Below are positions 1 to 8,840 of a stretch of 64,000 bases of DNA, piece by piece. Within the stretch, counting starts at the first letter, position 1, and each line of letters begins with the position of its first letter. The notes beneath the pieces are model-generated. The model saw nothing but the letters and a program-made list of their open reading frames with translations, did not search any database and was not told the DNA's origin. Made by a program: the position numbers and the translations under genes. Source of the DNA: Paraburkholderia sp. BL21I4N1 (GTDB taxonomy: Bacteria; Pseudomonadota; Gammaproteobacteria; Burkholderiales; Burkholderiaceae); contig NZ_PVEN01000005.1 in the NCBI RefSeq assembly GCF_002973525.1, forward strand, positions 124,001 through 188,000, given 5' to 3'.

Positions 1-1024
1 ACACGAAGTCGCACAGCGAGATGATGGCCAGCAGGAAGGTCAGCGCGCGCACGCCGGACACCTTGTCGGCGATCAGGCCGCCGAGCGGACGCACCATCGC
101 GCCGGTCGCGGCGAGCAGCGCCATGAACAGGCCGGCGTCGATCTTCGACAATTGATAGAGGTTGGTCAGCAGCAGCGACACATACGAGGACATACCGACG
201 AAACCGCCGAACGTGATGCTGTACACCAGCATGATCGCCCACGTATCGCGTTCACCGAGCACCGCGCGATAGCGTCTGGGCAGCACCGCGATGGCCAGCA
301 GCGCGCCGATCACCGGCAACAGCAGCACGCCGGTCTTACCCGAGCCGAACAATCCTGCTTCGACGAGCAGCACCAGCACGATCAATCCCACCAGCGTCAC
401 CGCGAAACTGCTGAATGCGCGCAGCACGCTGCCGGTCTTGATGCCCGCGTCGTTAGCCCAGAAAAACAGCGTGATCGCGGCAATCGCCAGCAAGGGCAGC
501 GCACCGCCCGCCGCCATCTGCCAGCCGTAGTGCGTGGCCAGTTGCGGGAACAGGAAGCCGTCCAGCACTGCGCCGATATTGCCGGCCGCGGCCAGACCCA
601 GCACCAGCCCTTGCACCTTCGGCGGATAGTTGCTGCCCGCCATCGGCAGCGCCACCGCGAAACTCGCACCGCCGACCCCGAGGAACACGCCGAGCACCAG
701 CAGCGTCGTGTACGACGGCACCGACGCCATCAGCGGCAGCACGATCGTCGGCACCGCGGACAACAACACCCCCATCAAGGCGATGCGTTTGCCGTGCGCG
801 GACTGATACAGATTGCCGAGCGTCACGCGCAGAATCGCCGCCGACAACACCGGCACGGCCACCAGAAAACCCTGCTGAGCCGGTGTCATCGCAATGCTTT
901 TGCTGATGAACGGCGCGAGCGGCCCATACAGCACCCACACCGTGAAGCCAGTGTCGAAATAGAGGAAACACGCCACCAGCGCGCGCCAGTCGCCGCTCTT
1001 GAGGGAGTTCATCACGTTTTTCAT
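1..1024 (-). CDS. MFS nitrate/nitrite transporter, NarK type (3' end outside window)
   Basis: Inner-membrane major facilitator protein that would import nitrate for the assimilatory enzymes encoded just upstream. About 341 residues are visible in repeated hydrophobic segments. They contain NarK/NasA-like glycine-rich stretches such as GVGGASFAVALPMAG near the middle and GGFVGMSSYVSLLL later. Family members are usually 400-430 residues, so the C-terminal part lies beyond base 1. The start is chosen at MKNVMNS because AAGGA lies six bases upstream. It follows the nitrate reductase gene after a gap of about 210 bases that contains its own sigma-54 promoter, so it can be expressed with or apart from the operon. 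The family call is firm; nitrate as substrate is inferred from context. Confidence 0.88.
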   Translation of the reverse strand, partial: MKNVMNSLKSGDWRALVACFLYFDTGFTVWVLYGPLAPFISKSIAMTPAQQGFLVAVPVLSAAILRVTLGNLYQSAHGKRIALMGVLLSAVPTIVLPLMASVPSYTTLLVLGVFLGVGGASFAVALPMAGSNYPPKVQGLVLGLAAAGNIGAVLDGFLFPQLATHYGWQMAAGGALPLLAIAAITLFFWANDAGIKTGSVLRAFSSFAVTLVGLIVLVLLVEAGLFGSGKTGVLLLPVIGALLAIAVLPRRYRAVLGERDTWAIMLVYSITFGGFVGMSSYVSLLLTNLYQLSKIDAGLFMALLAATGAMVRPLGGLIADKVSGVRALTFLLAIISLCDFV

Positions 1025-1132
1025 CAGACATCCTTATAAAACTGATTGTTCGTTGATCCGGTCACGGCGTGTGGCGCGGTGTTCTACGTCATGCACCGGA
1101 ATGCTCGACAAGGTTGAGAACCGGCCTGAACA

Positions 1133-1148
1133 TGCAACCTCCATGCCA
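1133..1148 (-). promoter_or_regulatory. Predicted sigma-54 promoter of the nitrate transporter gene
   Basis: Read on the minus strand the site is TGGCATGGAGGTTGCA. It fits the sigma-54 consensus TGGCAY-R-N4-TTGCW, with the invariant GG and GC exactly ten bases apart. Transcription would start near 1122, giving a leader of about 100 bases before the transporter ATG. It lies in the gap between the nitrate reductase stop and the transporter start. I saw no clear NtrC palindrome next to it, so an activator would have to bind inside the preceding gene or be shared. Confidence 0.65.
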
Positions 1149-1237
1149 TCCGGGTCCATCGTTTGAAACCCGCTTGCGTACTCGTTGAAATCCGACACCG
1201 CGACCCCGGCGGGTCACGCTCCCTACCGTCCCGATCT

Positions 1238-4200
1238 TCAGTAAACGTCGCGTGCGTAGCGCTTTTCGCGCGCGAGGCGGCTCACGTAGTCGAGCGCCTT
1301 GTCGTCGCTCATGCCGCCGTGTCGCGCGACGATGTCCTTCAACGCCGCATCGACGTCTTTCGCCATGCGATTGGCGTCGCCGCAAACGTAGAAATGCGCA
1401 CCGTCTTCGAGCCAGGACCACAGTTGCGCACCCTGCTCGCGCATGCGGTCCTGCACATAGATCTTGTCCGCCTGGTCGCGCGAGAACGCGACGTCGAGCC
1501 GGTTGAGCAGACCGTCGTCGCGCATGGCTTCGAGTTCGTCGCGATAGTAGAAATCGGACGACGCATGTTGCTCGCCGAAGAAGAGCCAGTTGCGTCCGGT
1601 GTCGCCGCGTGCACGCCGCTCGTGCAGAAAGCCGCGAAACGGTGCGACGCCGGTGCCGGGACCGACCATGATCATCGGCGTGTCCGCGCCGTGCGGCGGC
1701 CGGAAGTGCGCGGACTTCTGCACGAACACCGGCACGTCGACGTCGCCGGCGCGGTCGGCGAGAAACGTCGACGACACGCCTTTGCGATGGCGCCGGCCGT
1801 TGCTGTAACGCACGGCCGACACCGTCAGATGCACTTCGCCGCGATGCGCGTTCGGACTCGAGGCGATCGAATACAGGCGCGGTTGCAGACGTTTGAGCAT
1901 GCCGGTCAATTCGGCGGCGGTGAGCTTCACCGGAAACTCGTGCAACACGTCGGCGATCTGCTGCCCCCACAACCATTGCTTGAGATCGGCCTTGCGCTCG
2001 GGCGTCAGCAAATCGCGCAGCGCGCCCCTGCCGTTACCGCTACGCGCGGCGATCAGCGCGAGCGCATCCGGATTCGGCCGGGCAATTTCGTAGTGACGGC
2101 CGAGCGCGTCGGCCAGACGCATCTCGCCCGCGCCCGCCACCTGCACTAGCGCATCGGCGTTCGTGCCGCTGAGGCCGATCAATTCGTCGACCAGTTCCGG
2201 GCAATTGCTTGGCCAGACGCCCAACGCGTCGCCCGTTTCGTATTCAAGGCCGGACTGGTTCGTGCTGAGCGAGAAGTAGCGTGTGTCCTTCGCGGCGCCC
2301 TGCTTGTTCAGACGCAGATTCGCGACGAGCCGCGACGCGGCCGGCCGGGTTTTGCTCGGCACGGCACCCGGGATCACCGCGTTGATCATGCCGCCGGGCG
2401 GCACCGCGTGCAGCGCGGCATCTTCTTCCTTGATGCGCACGATGATGCGTTCGAGCCACGCGTCGGCGTCCGGCTGATAGTCGCTATCGCAATCGACGCG
2501 CTCCATCAGGCGCCGCGCGCCTTGAGCCGCGAGTCGTTCGTCGAGACGACGACCATGACCGCAGAACTGATCGTAGTTGCGGTCGCCGAGCGCGAGCACC
2601 GCGAAGCGCACGTCGTCCAGACGTGGCGTGGCGGCTACGTCCACGACTGCGTCCGTGCTCAACTGCGTCCAGAGACTTTGCGCGTTGTCGGGGGGATCGC
2701 CATCGCCGAACGTGCTGGTCATCAGCAACACGTATTGCGCTTTGGCCAGCGCCGACATGTCGTAATCCGCCATGCACGACGTGCGGATTTCAAAGCCTGA
2801 CTCCATCAGACGCGTGGCGTAGCGCTCGGTGAGCGATTCGGTATTGCCGGTTTGCGAGGCCCACAGCAGCGTGACCTTGGGCCGCGCACGCACGATCCGC
2901 ACGCCCGAGGCTTGCGCCGTGTCTTGCGGCGTGTCTTGCGGCGTGTCTTGCGGCGTGTCTTGCGGCGTGTCTTGCGGCGTATGAGCGAGCGCGGCGGCGG
3001 TGCCCGCTGACGTGCCGAGCGGCGCGCCACGACTAAACAGGCCCGCGAGCAAACCGTCCAGGTAGAGACGTTTCGTTGCATCGAACGGCGCGCTGACCGG
3101 TAGAACAGGCACGGCGCTAATGTCGCCACTCATGCCCGGCTCCCGCGCGGAGCGCAGGCCGCTCACGAAACCGGCCAGATAAGTCCGCTCGGCATCGGAG
3201 AACGACGGCGCGGGCGTCGGCGGCAATGCCAGCAGACGGGTGAGTGCTTCGATATGCGGCATGGACAGATCCTCGGCGCTAGCCGTTACAACCTTCCCCG
3301 ACGTGGCGCTCGCGCCCACCGCGGACGCATCCGCAGCGGCGAACTCAACCACGTCGTCATTCACAACCGGCTCGCCCATCGCCACGCGCACCGGACTCAG
3401 CGCGACCGCGCAAAACTTGAGTTCGGGTTGTTGGGAAACTGGATCGATTGCGTCGCTGGTCACGGCGTTGATGCACAGGTCGTCGCCGAACACGTCGTTC
3501 CAGTGCATCGGCGCGAAGCAGTTGCCCGCGCTCACACGTTCGGTCACGACCGCCGGCAACACGGCCCGGCCGCGGCGCGAACGGATCTCGACCGGGTCTT
3601 TGGCCTTGATGCCGAGCGTGGCCGCATCTTCGGGATGAATCTCGACGAACGGTCCCGGATTCAGCTTGTTGAGCATCGCGACCTTACCGGTCTTGGTCAT
3701 GGTGTGCCATTGATGCTGCAAACGGCCGGTGTTCAGCACGATCGGAAATTCGCGGTCAGGCAGTTCGGCCGGCGCCGCATAGCCGCGCGCGAAAAACATC
3801 GCGCGTCCGCTGGCGGTCGGAAACACGAGCCGTGGACGGCTGCCGTCCGGCAACGCTTTCAGCGTCTGGCTAACTCCGTCGTTGAGGTAGCGCACGGGAT
3901 TGCGCCCGCTAGACTCTTGCGACGCCAGCGGCCACTGCAACGGCATGTCCTTAAGGCGCCGATGGCTCGCGCCGCGCAGGTCGTAGCCGGTCTTCGGATT
4001 CGACGCCCGCGTAATTTCCGCGAATACTTCCTCGGCGCTCGCATAGCTGAACGCCTCGGCGTAGCCCATTTCACACGCCACGCGCGCAATGATCTGCCAG
4101 TCCGGCAACGCCGCGCCCGGCGGTTCGATGCCCTTGCGCATCAGCGTGAGGTTGCGCTCCGAGTTGATCATCACGCCTTCCGCTTCGGCCCATAACGCGC

Positions 4201-5536
4201 CGGGCAGCAGCACGTCGGCGTAGCGATGCGTCTCGGTGTCGAGAAACGCGTCCTGTGAAATCACCAGCTCCGCGGCGCGCAAACCGGCAATCGCGTTCTG
4301 CCGGTTCGCGACGCTCGCCACCGGATTCGTGCAGATAATCCAGCAGGCCTTGATCTCGCCCGCGGCCATGCGCGTGAACATATCGATCGTGCCGCTGCCG
4401 ACTTCGGTCTTCAACGTGCCAGGCGGAATCTTCCAGAGCGCCTCGATAAACGTACGGTCTTCCTCCACCAGCACCGAGCGCTGTCCCGGCAAACCCGGAC
4501 CCATGTAGCCCATTTCCCGACCACCCATCGCATTCGGCTGGCCGGTCAGCGAAAACGGCCCGCTGCCGCGGCGGCAGATCTTGCCGGTCGCCAGATGCAG
4601 GTTGCAGATCGCGTTGGTGTGCCACGTGCCGTGCGTGCTCTGATTCAGGCCCATGGTCCAGCAACTGATCCACTCTTTTGCCGTGCCGATCATCTGCGCC
4701 GCGCGGCGAATATCGTCGGCGGCCAAGCCCGTAATCCGCGCAACGTGCTCGGGCGTGTAATCCGCCAGAAACGCGGGCATCGCGTCCCAGCCTTCGGTGG
4801 CCTCGGCGATAAAGGCGGCATCCGTATGGCCGTTTTCGTGCAGCAGATGCAGCAGGCCGTTGAGCAGCGCGAGATCGGTGCCCGGTTTGATCTGCATGAA
4901 CAGATCGGCTTTGTCGGCGGTCGTGTTGCGGCGTGGATCGACGACGATCAGTTTCGCGCCGGCCTTCACCCGATCCATCATCCGCAGGAACAGAATCGGG
5001 TGACAGTCGGCCATATTCGCGCCGATCACGAAGAACACGTCGGCGTGATCGAGGTCGTCATACGAGCCCGGCGGCCCGTCCGCGCCGAGCGACAGTTTGT
5101 AACCGCTGCCCGCGCTCGCCATGCACAGACGCGAGTTCGATTCGATATTGTTGGTGCCGACAAAACCCTTGGCGAGCTTGTTGACGAGGTACTGCGCCTC
5201 GATCGACATCTGTCCGGACACGTAGAACGACAGTGCATCCGGTCCATGTTCGTCGAGCAGGCCGCGCAAGCGCGAAGCCGTACTGCTGATGGCCTGCGCC
5301 ATGGGCAGCGGCGCCGGGTCCTGGTCGCGCGCGTGGCGCACGAACGCGCCTTCCAGACGCCCCGACCTGCGCAGCGCGACGTGCGCCGATTGCCCTTTCG
5401 TGCAGAGCCGGCCGAAGTTGGCGGGATGCTCCTTATCGCCGGAAATCTTCACGACCTGCCCGTCCTCGACGTGCAGCACCATGCCGCAGCCGACGCCGCA
5501 GTAGGGGCACACCGTTTTGACGTTAGCTGAGCACAT
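1238..5536 (-). CDS. Assimilatory nitrate reductase fused to a CysJ-type flavoprotein reductase
   Basis: Cytoplasmic molybdenum enzyme of 1432 residues that would reduce nitrate to nitrite using NAD(P)H directly. The N-terminus binds a [4Fe-4S] cluster through Cys10, Cys13, Cys17 and Cys45. The bis-MGD molybdopterin oxidoreductase domain follows, then the dinucleotide-binding domain to about residue 740. After a low-complexity linker with five TPQD repeats (about 853-873) comes a flavodoxin-like FMN domain (WASQTGNTE, about 890-1030). FAD- and NADPH-binding domains of the CysJ/cytochrome P450 reductase type complete the protein, which ends YARDVY as sulfite reductase flavoproteins do. Free-standing NasA is about 900 residues and normally relies on a separate electron donor. 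The start codon lies 35 bases after nirD, in the same operon. Confidence 0.93.
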   Translation of the reverse strand: MCSANVKTVCPYCGVGCGMVLHVEDGQVVKISGDKEHPANFGRLCTKGQSAHVALRRSGRLEGAFVRHARDQDPAPLPMAQAISSTASRLRGLLDEHGPDALSFYVSGQMSIEAQYLVNKLAKGFVGTNNIESNSRLCMASAGSGYKLSLGADGPPGSYDDLDHADVFFVIGANMADCHPILFLRMMDRVKAGAKLIVVDPRRNTTADKADLFMQIKPGTDLALLNGLLHLLHENGHTDAAFIAEATEGWDAMPAFLADYTPEHVARITGLAADDIRRAAQMIGTAKEWISCWTMGLNQSTHGTWHTNAICNLHLATGKICRRGSGPFSLTGQPNAMGGREMGYMGPGLPGQRSVLVEEDRTFIEALWKIPPGTLKTEVGSGTIDMFTRMAAGEIKACWIICTNPVASVANRQNAIAGLRAAELVISQDAFLDTETHRYADVLLPGALWAEAEGVMINSERNLTLMRKGIEPPGAALPDWQIIARVACEMGYAEAFSYASAEEVFAEITRASNPKTGYDLRGASHRRLKDMPLQWPLASQESSGRNPVRYLNDGVSQTLKALPDGSRPRLVFPTASGRAMFFARGYAAPAELPDREFPIVLNTGRLQHQWHTMTKTGKVAMLNKLNPGPFVEIHPEDAATLGIKAKDPVEIRSRRGRAVLPAVVTERVSAGNCFAPMHWNDVFGDDLCINAVTSDAIDPVSQQPELKFCAVALSPVRVAMGEPVVNDDVVEFAAADASAVGASATSGKVVTASAEDLSMPHIEALTRLLALPPTPAPSFSDAERTYLAGFVSGLRSAREPGMSGDISAVPVLPVSAPFDATKRLYLDGLLAGLFSRGAPLGTSAGTAAALAHTPQDTPQDTPQDTPQDTPQDTAQASGVRIVRARPKVTLLWASQTGNTESLTERYATRLMESGFEIRTSCMADYDMSALAKAQYVLLMTSTFGDGDPPDNAQSLWTQLSTDAVVDVAATPRLDDVRFAVLALGDRNYDQFCGHGRRLDERLAAQGARRLMERVDCDSDYQPDADAWLERIIVRIKEEDAALHAVPPGGMINAVIPGAVPSKTRPAASRLVANLRLNKQGAAKDTRYFSLSTNQSGLEYETGDALGVWPSNCPELVDELIGLSGTNADALVQVAGAGEMRLADALGRHYEIARPNPDALALIAARSGNGRGALRDLLTPERKADLKQWLWGQQIADVLHEFPVKLTAAELTGMLKRLQPRLYSIASSPNAHRGEVHLTVSAVRYSNGRRHRKGVSSTFLADRAGDVDVPVFVQKSAHFRPPHGADTPMIMVGPGTGVAPFRGFLHERRARGDTGRNWLFFGEQHASSDFYYRDELEAMRDDGLLNRLDVAFSRDQADKIYVQDRMREQGAQLWSWLEDGAHFYVCGDANRMAKDVDAALKDIVARHGGMSDDKALDYVSRLAREKRYARDVY
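2919..2978 (-). repeat. 12-bp tandem repeat encoding (TPQD)5 in the nitrate reductase linker
   Basis: Five perfect copies of a 12-base unit (plus strand GTGTCTTGCGGC) lie head to tail and encode TPQD five times. They fall in the hinge between the molybdopterin and flavodoxin halves. Because the unit is a multiple of three, gain or loss of copies changes linker length without shifting the frame. Confidence 0.95.
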
Positions 5537-5571
5537 GGCGGGTAAGGTGGTTCGACACGGTTAGCGGGCGA

Positions 5572-5925
5572 TCAAACGGCCACCCACACCTGGCCGTTTT
5601 CCACGCGTGTGTCGAACGCGCCGACGGAATACGCGGGCGTTTCCAGACATTCGCCGGTACGCAGATCGAAGTGATGTTTGTAGATCGGCGACGCGACCAC
5701 CACGCGTTCGCCGAGACTGCCGATCAGTCCGCGCGACAGCACCGCCGCCTGCGAACCCGGATCGAAGTTCTCGATCGCGTAGACGGCGGTCTGCGCATGG
5801 GCGTCGTGCACATGAAATACCGCCACCTGTTCGCCGTTGACGAGCGCGCAGACCCCCGTATTGGGGACGATTTCATCGAGCGGGCAAATGGGCTGCCAGG
5901 CGCGCGGCACACGGTCTTGGTTCAT
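5572..5925 (-). CDS. nirD: Nitrite reductase (NADH) small subunit NirD
   Basis: Small Rieske-fold subunit of the assimilatory NADH-nitrite reductase, partner of NirB in reducing nitrite to ammonium in the cytoplasm. The protein has 117 residues. It has the NirD fold and sequence (VYAIENFDP, SPIYKHHFDLRTGECLE, QVWVAV at the C-terminus) but not the cysteine/histidine ligands of true Rieske proteins, as expected for NirD. An in-frame ATG lies nine codons further upstream. The chosen start is preferred because GAGGA lies seven bases before it. It sits between nirB and the nitrate reductase gene with gaps of about 40 bases. Confidence 0.95.
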   Translation of the reverse strand: MNQDRVPRAWQPICPLDEIVPNTGVCALVNGEQVAVFHVHDAHAQTAVYAIENFDPGSQAAVLSRGLIGSLGERVVVASPIYKHHFDLRTGECLETPAYSVGAFDTRVENGQVWVAV

Positions 5926-5967
5926 GGCGAAGTCCTCGGTTAAATAGCGCAATACGCGGGGCTGGGA

Positions 5968-8514
5968 TCAGACGGTTTCCACGACGACCGGAATCGCCGC
6001 GAGCCGGGTTTGCCGCTCGGTCGGTGTGGCCGGCCGGATCTGGCCGCGCTCTTCGACGAACGTCACGGTACGGTCCGGCTCGCCGCTGTTGACGAAGTGA
6101 CGGAAGCGCTTGCGGGTTTCGGGATCGGTCACGGCCGTCTTCCACTCGCATTCGTACGTGTCGACCACGTGCTGCAGGTCCGCTTCGAGTTCGGCGGCCA
6201 CGCCGAGACGATCGTTGACGACCACGTCGATCAGATACGCGAGTCCGCCTTCGAGGTTTTCGCGCCACACGCTGGTGCGTTGCAGACGGTCGGCCGTGCG
6301 CACGTAGAACATCAGAAAACGGTCGATGTAACGCACCAGCGTTGCTTTATCCAGATCCGTCGCCAGCAGTTCGGCATGGCGCGGCTTCATGCCGCCGTTG
6401 CCGCAGACGTAGAGATTCCAGCCCTTTTCGGTCGCGATGATGCCGACGTCCTTGCCCTGCGCTTCGGCGCATTCGCGGGTGCAGCCCGAGACGCCGAACT
6501 TGATCTTGTGCGGCGTGCGCAGACCCTTGTAGCGATTCTCGAGTTCGACCGCGAGCCCGACGGAATCGCCGACGCCGTAGCGGCACCACGTCGAACCGAC
6601 GCACGACTTCACCGTGCGCAGCGACTTGCCGTACGCATGGCCGGATTCGAAACCGGCGGCGATCAGCTCTTCCCAGATGAACGGCAATTGTTCGACGCGC
6701 GCGCCGAACAGATCGACCCGCTGACCGCCGGTGATCTTGGTGTAGAGGCCGTATTTCTTCGCGACATGGCCGACGGCGATCAGACCGTCGGGCGTCACCT
6801 CGCCGCCCGCCATGCGCGGCACGACCGAATACGTGCCGTCGCGCTGGATATTGGCGAGGTAGTAATCGTTGGTGTCCTGCAGCGACGCGTGCTCTTTCTT
6901 CAGCACGAATTCGTTCCAGCACGACGCGAGAATGCTCGCCACCGCCGGCTTGCAGATATCGCAGCCGAGTCCATGACCGTGCCTCGCGAGCAATTCGCCG
7001 AAGCTGCGTACTTGCCCCACCCGCACGAGGTGATACAACTCCTGGCGGGAAAACGGAAAGTGTTCGCACAGATGGTTGTTGACCGCGAGCCCCTGCTTCT
7101 TCATCTCGGCCTTCATCACCTGCGTGACTAGCGGCACGCAACCGCCGCACGAGGTGCCCGCGCCGGTCGCGCACTTGAGCGCGCCGATATCAGTTGCACC
7201 CGCACCCACCGCCGCGCACAACGCGCCCTTCGAGACGTTGTTGCACGAGCAGATCTGGGCGGCGTCCGGCAACGCGTCGACGCCGAGCGCGGGTTTCGCG
7301 TTGCCGTCGGCTTGCGGCAGGATCAGGAACTCAGGCGCTTCCGGCAGCTCGATGCGGTTCAACATCATCTGCAACAGCGTGCCGTAGTCGCTCGCGTCGC
7401 CGACCATCACGCCGCCCAGCAGATACTTGCCGCATTCGGACACCACCAGCTTCTTGTAGACCTGCTTGCGTTCGTCGCTGAACTGATAGCCGCGGCTGCC
7501 CGGCGTGTTGCCGTGCGCGTCGCCGATACTCGCCACGTCGACGCCCATCAGCTTCAGTTTGGTGCTCATGTCGGCGCCGGCGAATTCGGCGCCGGTCGTT
7601 TCGCCCAGCAACTGCTTCGCCACCGCGCGCGCCATTTCGTAGCCCGGCGCGACGAGGCCGAACAACTGGCCGTTCCACAGCGCGCACTCGCCGATCGCGT
7701 AGATGTTTGAGTCGCTGGTACGGCACGCGTTGTCGATCACGATGCCGCCGCGCGCGCCGAGCGTCAGACCGCTTGCGCGCGCCAGATCGTCGCGCGGACG
7801 AATGCCCGCGGAGAACACGATCATGTCGGTGTCGAGGTGACTGCCGTCCGCGAACTGCATGCGGTGCGTGCCGGCTTCGCCGTCCACGATCGCCGTGGTG
7901 TTCTTCTGCGTGTGTACCGTCACGCCGAGTTCTTCGATCCTGGTGCGCAGCACGCGGCCGCCGCCGTCGTCGACCTGCACCGCCATCAAACGCGGCGCGA
8001 ATTCCACCACATGGGTCTGCAGGCCCATATCGCGCAGCGCCTTCGCGCATTCGAGACCGAGCAGGCCGCCGCCCACCACCGTACCCGTGGTCGAGCGTGC
8101 GCCGCATTCCCGCATCGCCTCGAGATCGTCGATGGTGCGATACACGAAGCAGTCGGCACGTTCGCGGCCCGGCACCGGCGGCACGAACGGATACGAGCCG
8201 GTGGCGAACACGAGCTTGTCGTAAGCCAGGGTCTCGCCGGTCGAGACGGTCACGGTACGTGCGTTGCGATCGATCGCGACCGCCTTCGCGTTCAGCTTGA
8301 GCAGCACGTTCTGCCGCTCGAAGAAACCCGGTTCGACCAGCGACAGATCGTCCGCACTCTTGCCCGCGAAGAACGCCGACAGATGCACGCGGTCGTAGGC
8401 CGGCCGTGACTCTTCGCACAGCACGGTGAGGTCGAGTCCGTGCGCGGCGTCTTGCGCGAGGCATTCCACCAGTTTGTGGCCGACCATCCCGTGACCGATA
8501 ACGATGATTTTCAT
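5968..8514 (-). CDS. nirB: Nitrite reductase (NADH) large subunit NirB
   Basis: Large subunit of cytoplasmic NADH-dependent nitrite reductase, which makes ammonium from nitrite in a six-electron step. The 848 residues match the usual family length. An N-terminal FAD-binding motif (GHGMVG, residues 7-12) and an NADH-binding region near GGGLLGLE (about 148) form the oxidoreductase part. Cys422, Cys424, Cys456 and Cys459 form the [2Fe-2S] BFD-like domain. Cys638, Cys644, Cys678 and Cys682 form the siroheme/[4Fe-4S] site. The start at MKIIVIGHG is chosen for homology and for TGAGGA ten bases upstream; the frame stays open further 5' but that stretch is leader RNA. It is first in the nirB-nirD-nitrate reductase operon, under sigma-54 and antitermination-like control. 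Confidence 0.96.
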   Translation of the reverse strand: MKIIVIGHGMVGHKLVECLAQDAAHGLDLTVLCEESRPAYDRVHLSAFFAGKSADDLSLVEPGFFERQNVLLKLNAKAVAIDRNARTVTVSTGETLAYDKLVFATGSYPFVPPVPGRERADCFVYRTIDDLEAMRECGARSTTGTVVGGGLLGLECAKALRDMGLQTHVVEFAPRLMAVQVDDGGGRVLRTRIEELGVTVHTQKNTTAIVDGEAGTHRMQFADGSHLDTDMIVFSAGIRPRDDLARASGLTLGARGGIVIDNACRTSDSNIYAIGECALWNGQLFGLVAPGYEMARAVAKQLLGETTGAEFAGADMSTKLKLMGVDVASIGDAHGNTPGSRGYQFSDERKQVYKKLVVSECGKYLLGGVMVGDASDYGTLLQMMLNRIELPEAPEFLILPQADGNAKPALGVDALPDAAQICSCNNVSKGALCAAVGAGATDIGALKCATGAGTSCGGCVPLVTQVMKAEMKKQGLAVNNHLCEHFPFSRQELYHLVRVGQVRSFGELLARHGHGLGCDICKPAVASILASCWNEFVLKKEHASLQDTNDYYLANIQRDGTYSVVPRMAGGEVTPDGLIAVGHVAKKYGLYTKITGGQRVDLFGARVEQLPFIWEELIAAGFESGHAYGKSLRTVKSCVGSTWCRYGVGDSVGLAVELENRYKGLRTPHKIKFGVSGCTRECAEAQGKDVGIIATEKGWNLYVCGNGGMKPRHAELLATDLDKATLVRYIDRFLMFYVRTADRLQRTSVWRENLEGGLAYLIDVVVNDRLGVAAELEADLQHVVDTYECEWKTAVTDPETRKRFRHFVNSGEPDRTVTFVEERGQIRPATPTERQTRLAAIPVVVETV

Positions 8515-8591
8515 GACCGCGGTGTCCTCAATGTGCTGGGCTTGCTGGGTTTCATGCGCCGCCGCGCGACAGCAGCGAAAAACGCTTCCGG

Positions 8592-8647
8592 AAACAAAAA
8601 CGGCGTCCCGCGAATCCAGTCGATGACTGAATCCGGGGGACGCCGTT
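8592..8647 (-). terminator. Intrinsic terminator inside the nirB leader (attenuator)
   Basis: On the minus strand AACGGCGTCCC (8647-8637) pairs perfectly with GGGACGCCGTT (8609-8599). A second helix stacks inside it (about 8635-8625 with 8621-8611, loop ATC). The stem runs straight into TTTTTGTTT. This is a strong factor-independent terminator, but it lies about 80 bases before the nirB start codon, so it must be bypassed for the operon to be expressed. Its 5' arm overlaps the second hexaloop hairpin at 8638-8651, so the two folds exclude each other. Confidence 0.85.
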
Positions 8648-8709
8648 GTCCTGATCGGTGCTGCGGCGGGCACATTGTGTTGCGCTCGCGACGGACCCAC
8701 GTTGATCCG
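8638..8709 (-). promoter_or_regulatory. ANTAR (NasT/NasR-type) two-hexaloop antiterminator element of nirB
   Basis: Hairpin P1 (8709-8692) has stem CGGAUC/GGUCCG and hexaloop AACGUG. Hairpin P2 (8651-8638) has stem GGAC/GUCC and hexaloop AACGGC. Both loops carry A at position 1 and G at position 4, the hallmark of RNAs bound by ANTAR-domain antiterminators. P2 shares its loop and 3' strand with the terminator's left arm, which gives the expected switch: protein bound to P1-P2 blocks the terminator. P1 starts only about four bases after the predicted transcription start. The linker of about 40 bases is longer than in textbook cases, and the regulator gene is not in this window. Confidence 0.78.
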
Positions 8710-8723
8710 ATGGCACACCATTA

Positions 8724-8740
8724 TGCAAAGGCCGTGCCAA
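8724..8740 (-). promoter_or_regulatory. Sigma-54 promoter of the nirBD-nitrate reductase operon
   Basis: The minus strand reads TTGGCACGGCCTTTGCA, an essentially perfect -24/-12 promoter with GG and GC ten bases apart. The start of transcription would be near 8713. That places the ANTAR hairpins and attenuator at the very 5' end of the message. RpoN promoters need an enhancer-binding activator; two NtrC-like sites lie upstream. Confidence 0.85.
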
Positions 8741-8840
8741 TGCCGTGAAATGGGCGTAGAGAGCCCGTGGTGCGAGGCTTAAAGGGGAATGGCACGCGCG
8801 TGCGGCCAGCTATCGGCGCGACGCGTTTTGATGCAGCAAG

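Noticed and set aside
8791..8802. Palindrome GCACGCGCGTGC as a third NtrC site
   Set aside because: The arms are separated by four bases, not seven, so it does not fit the NtrC pattern.
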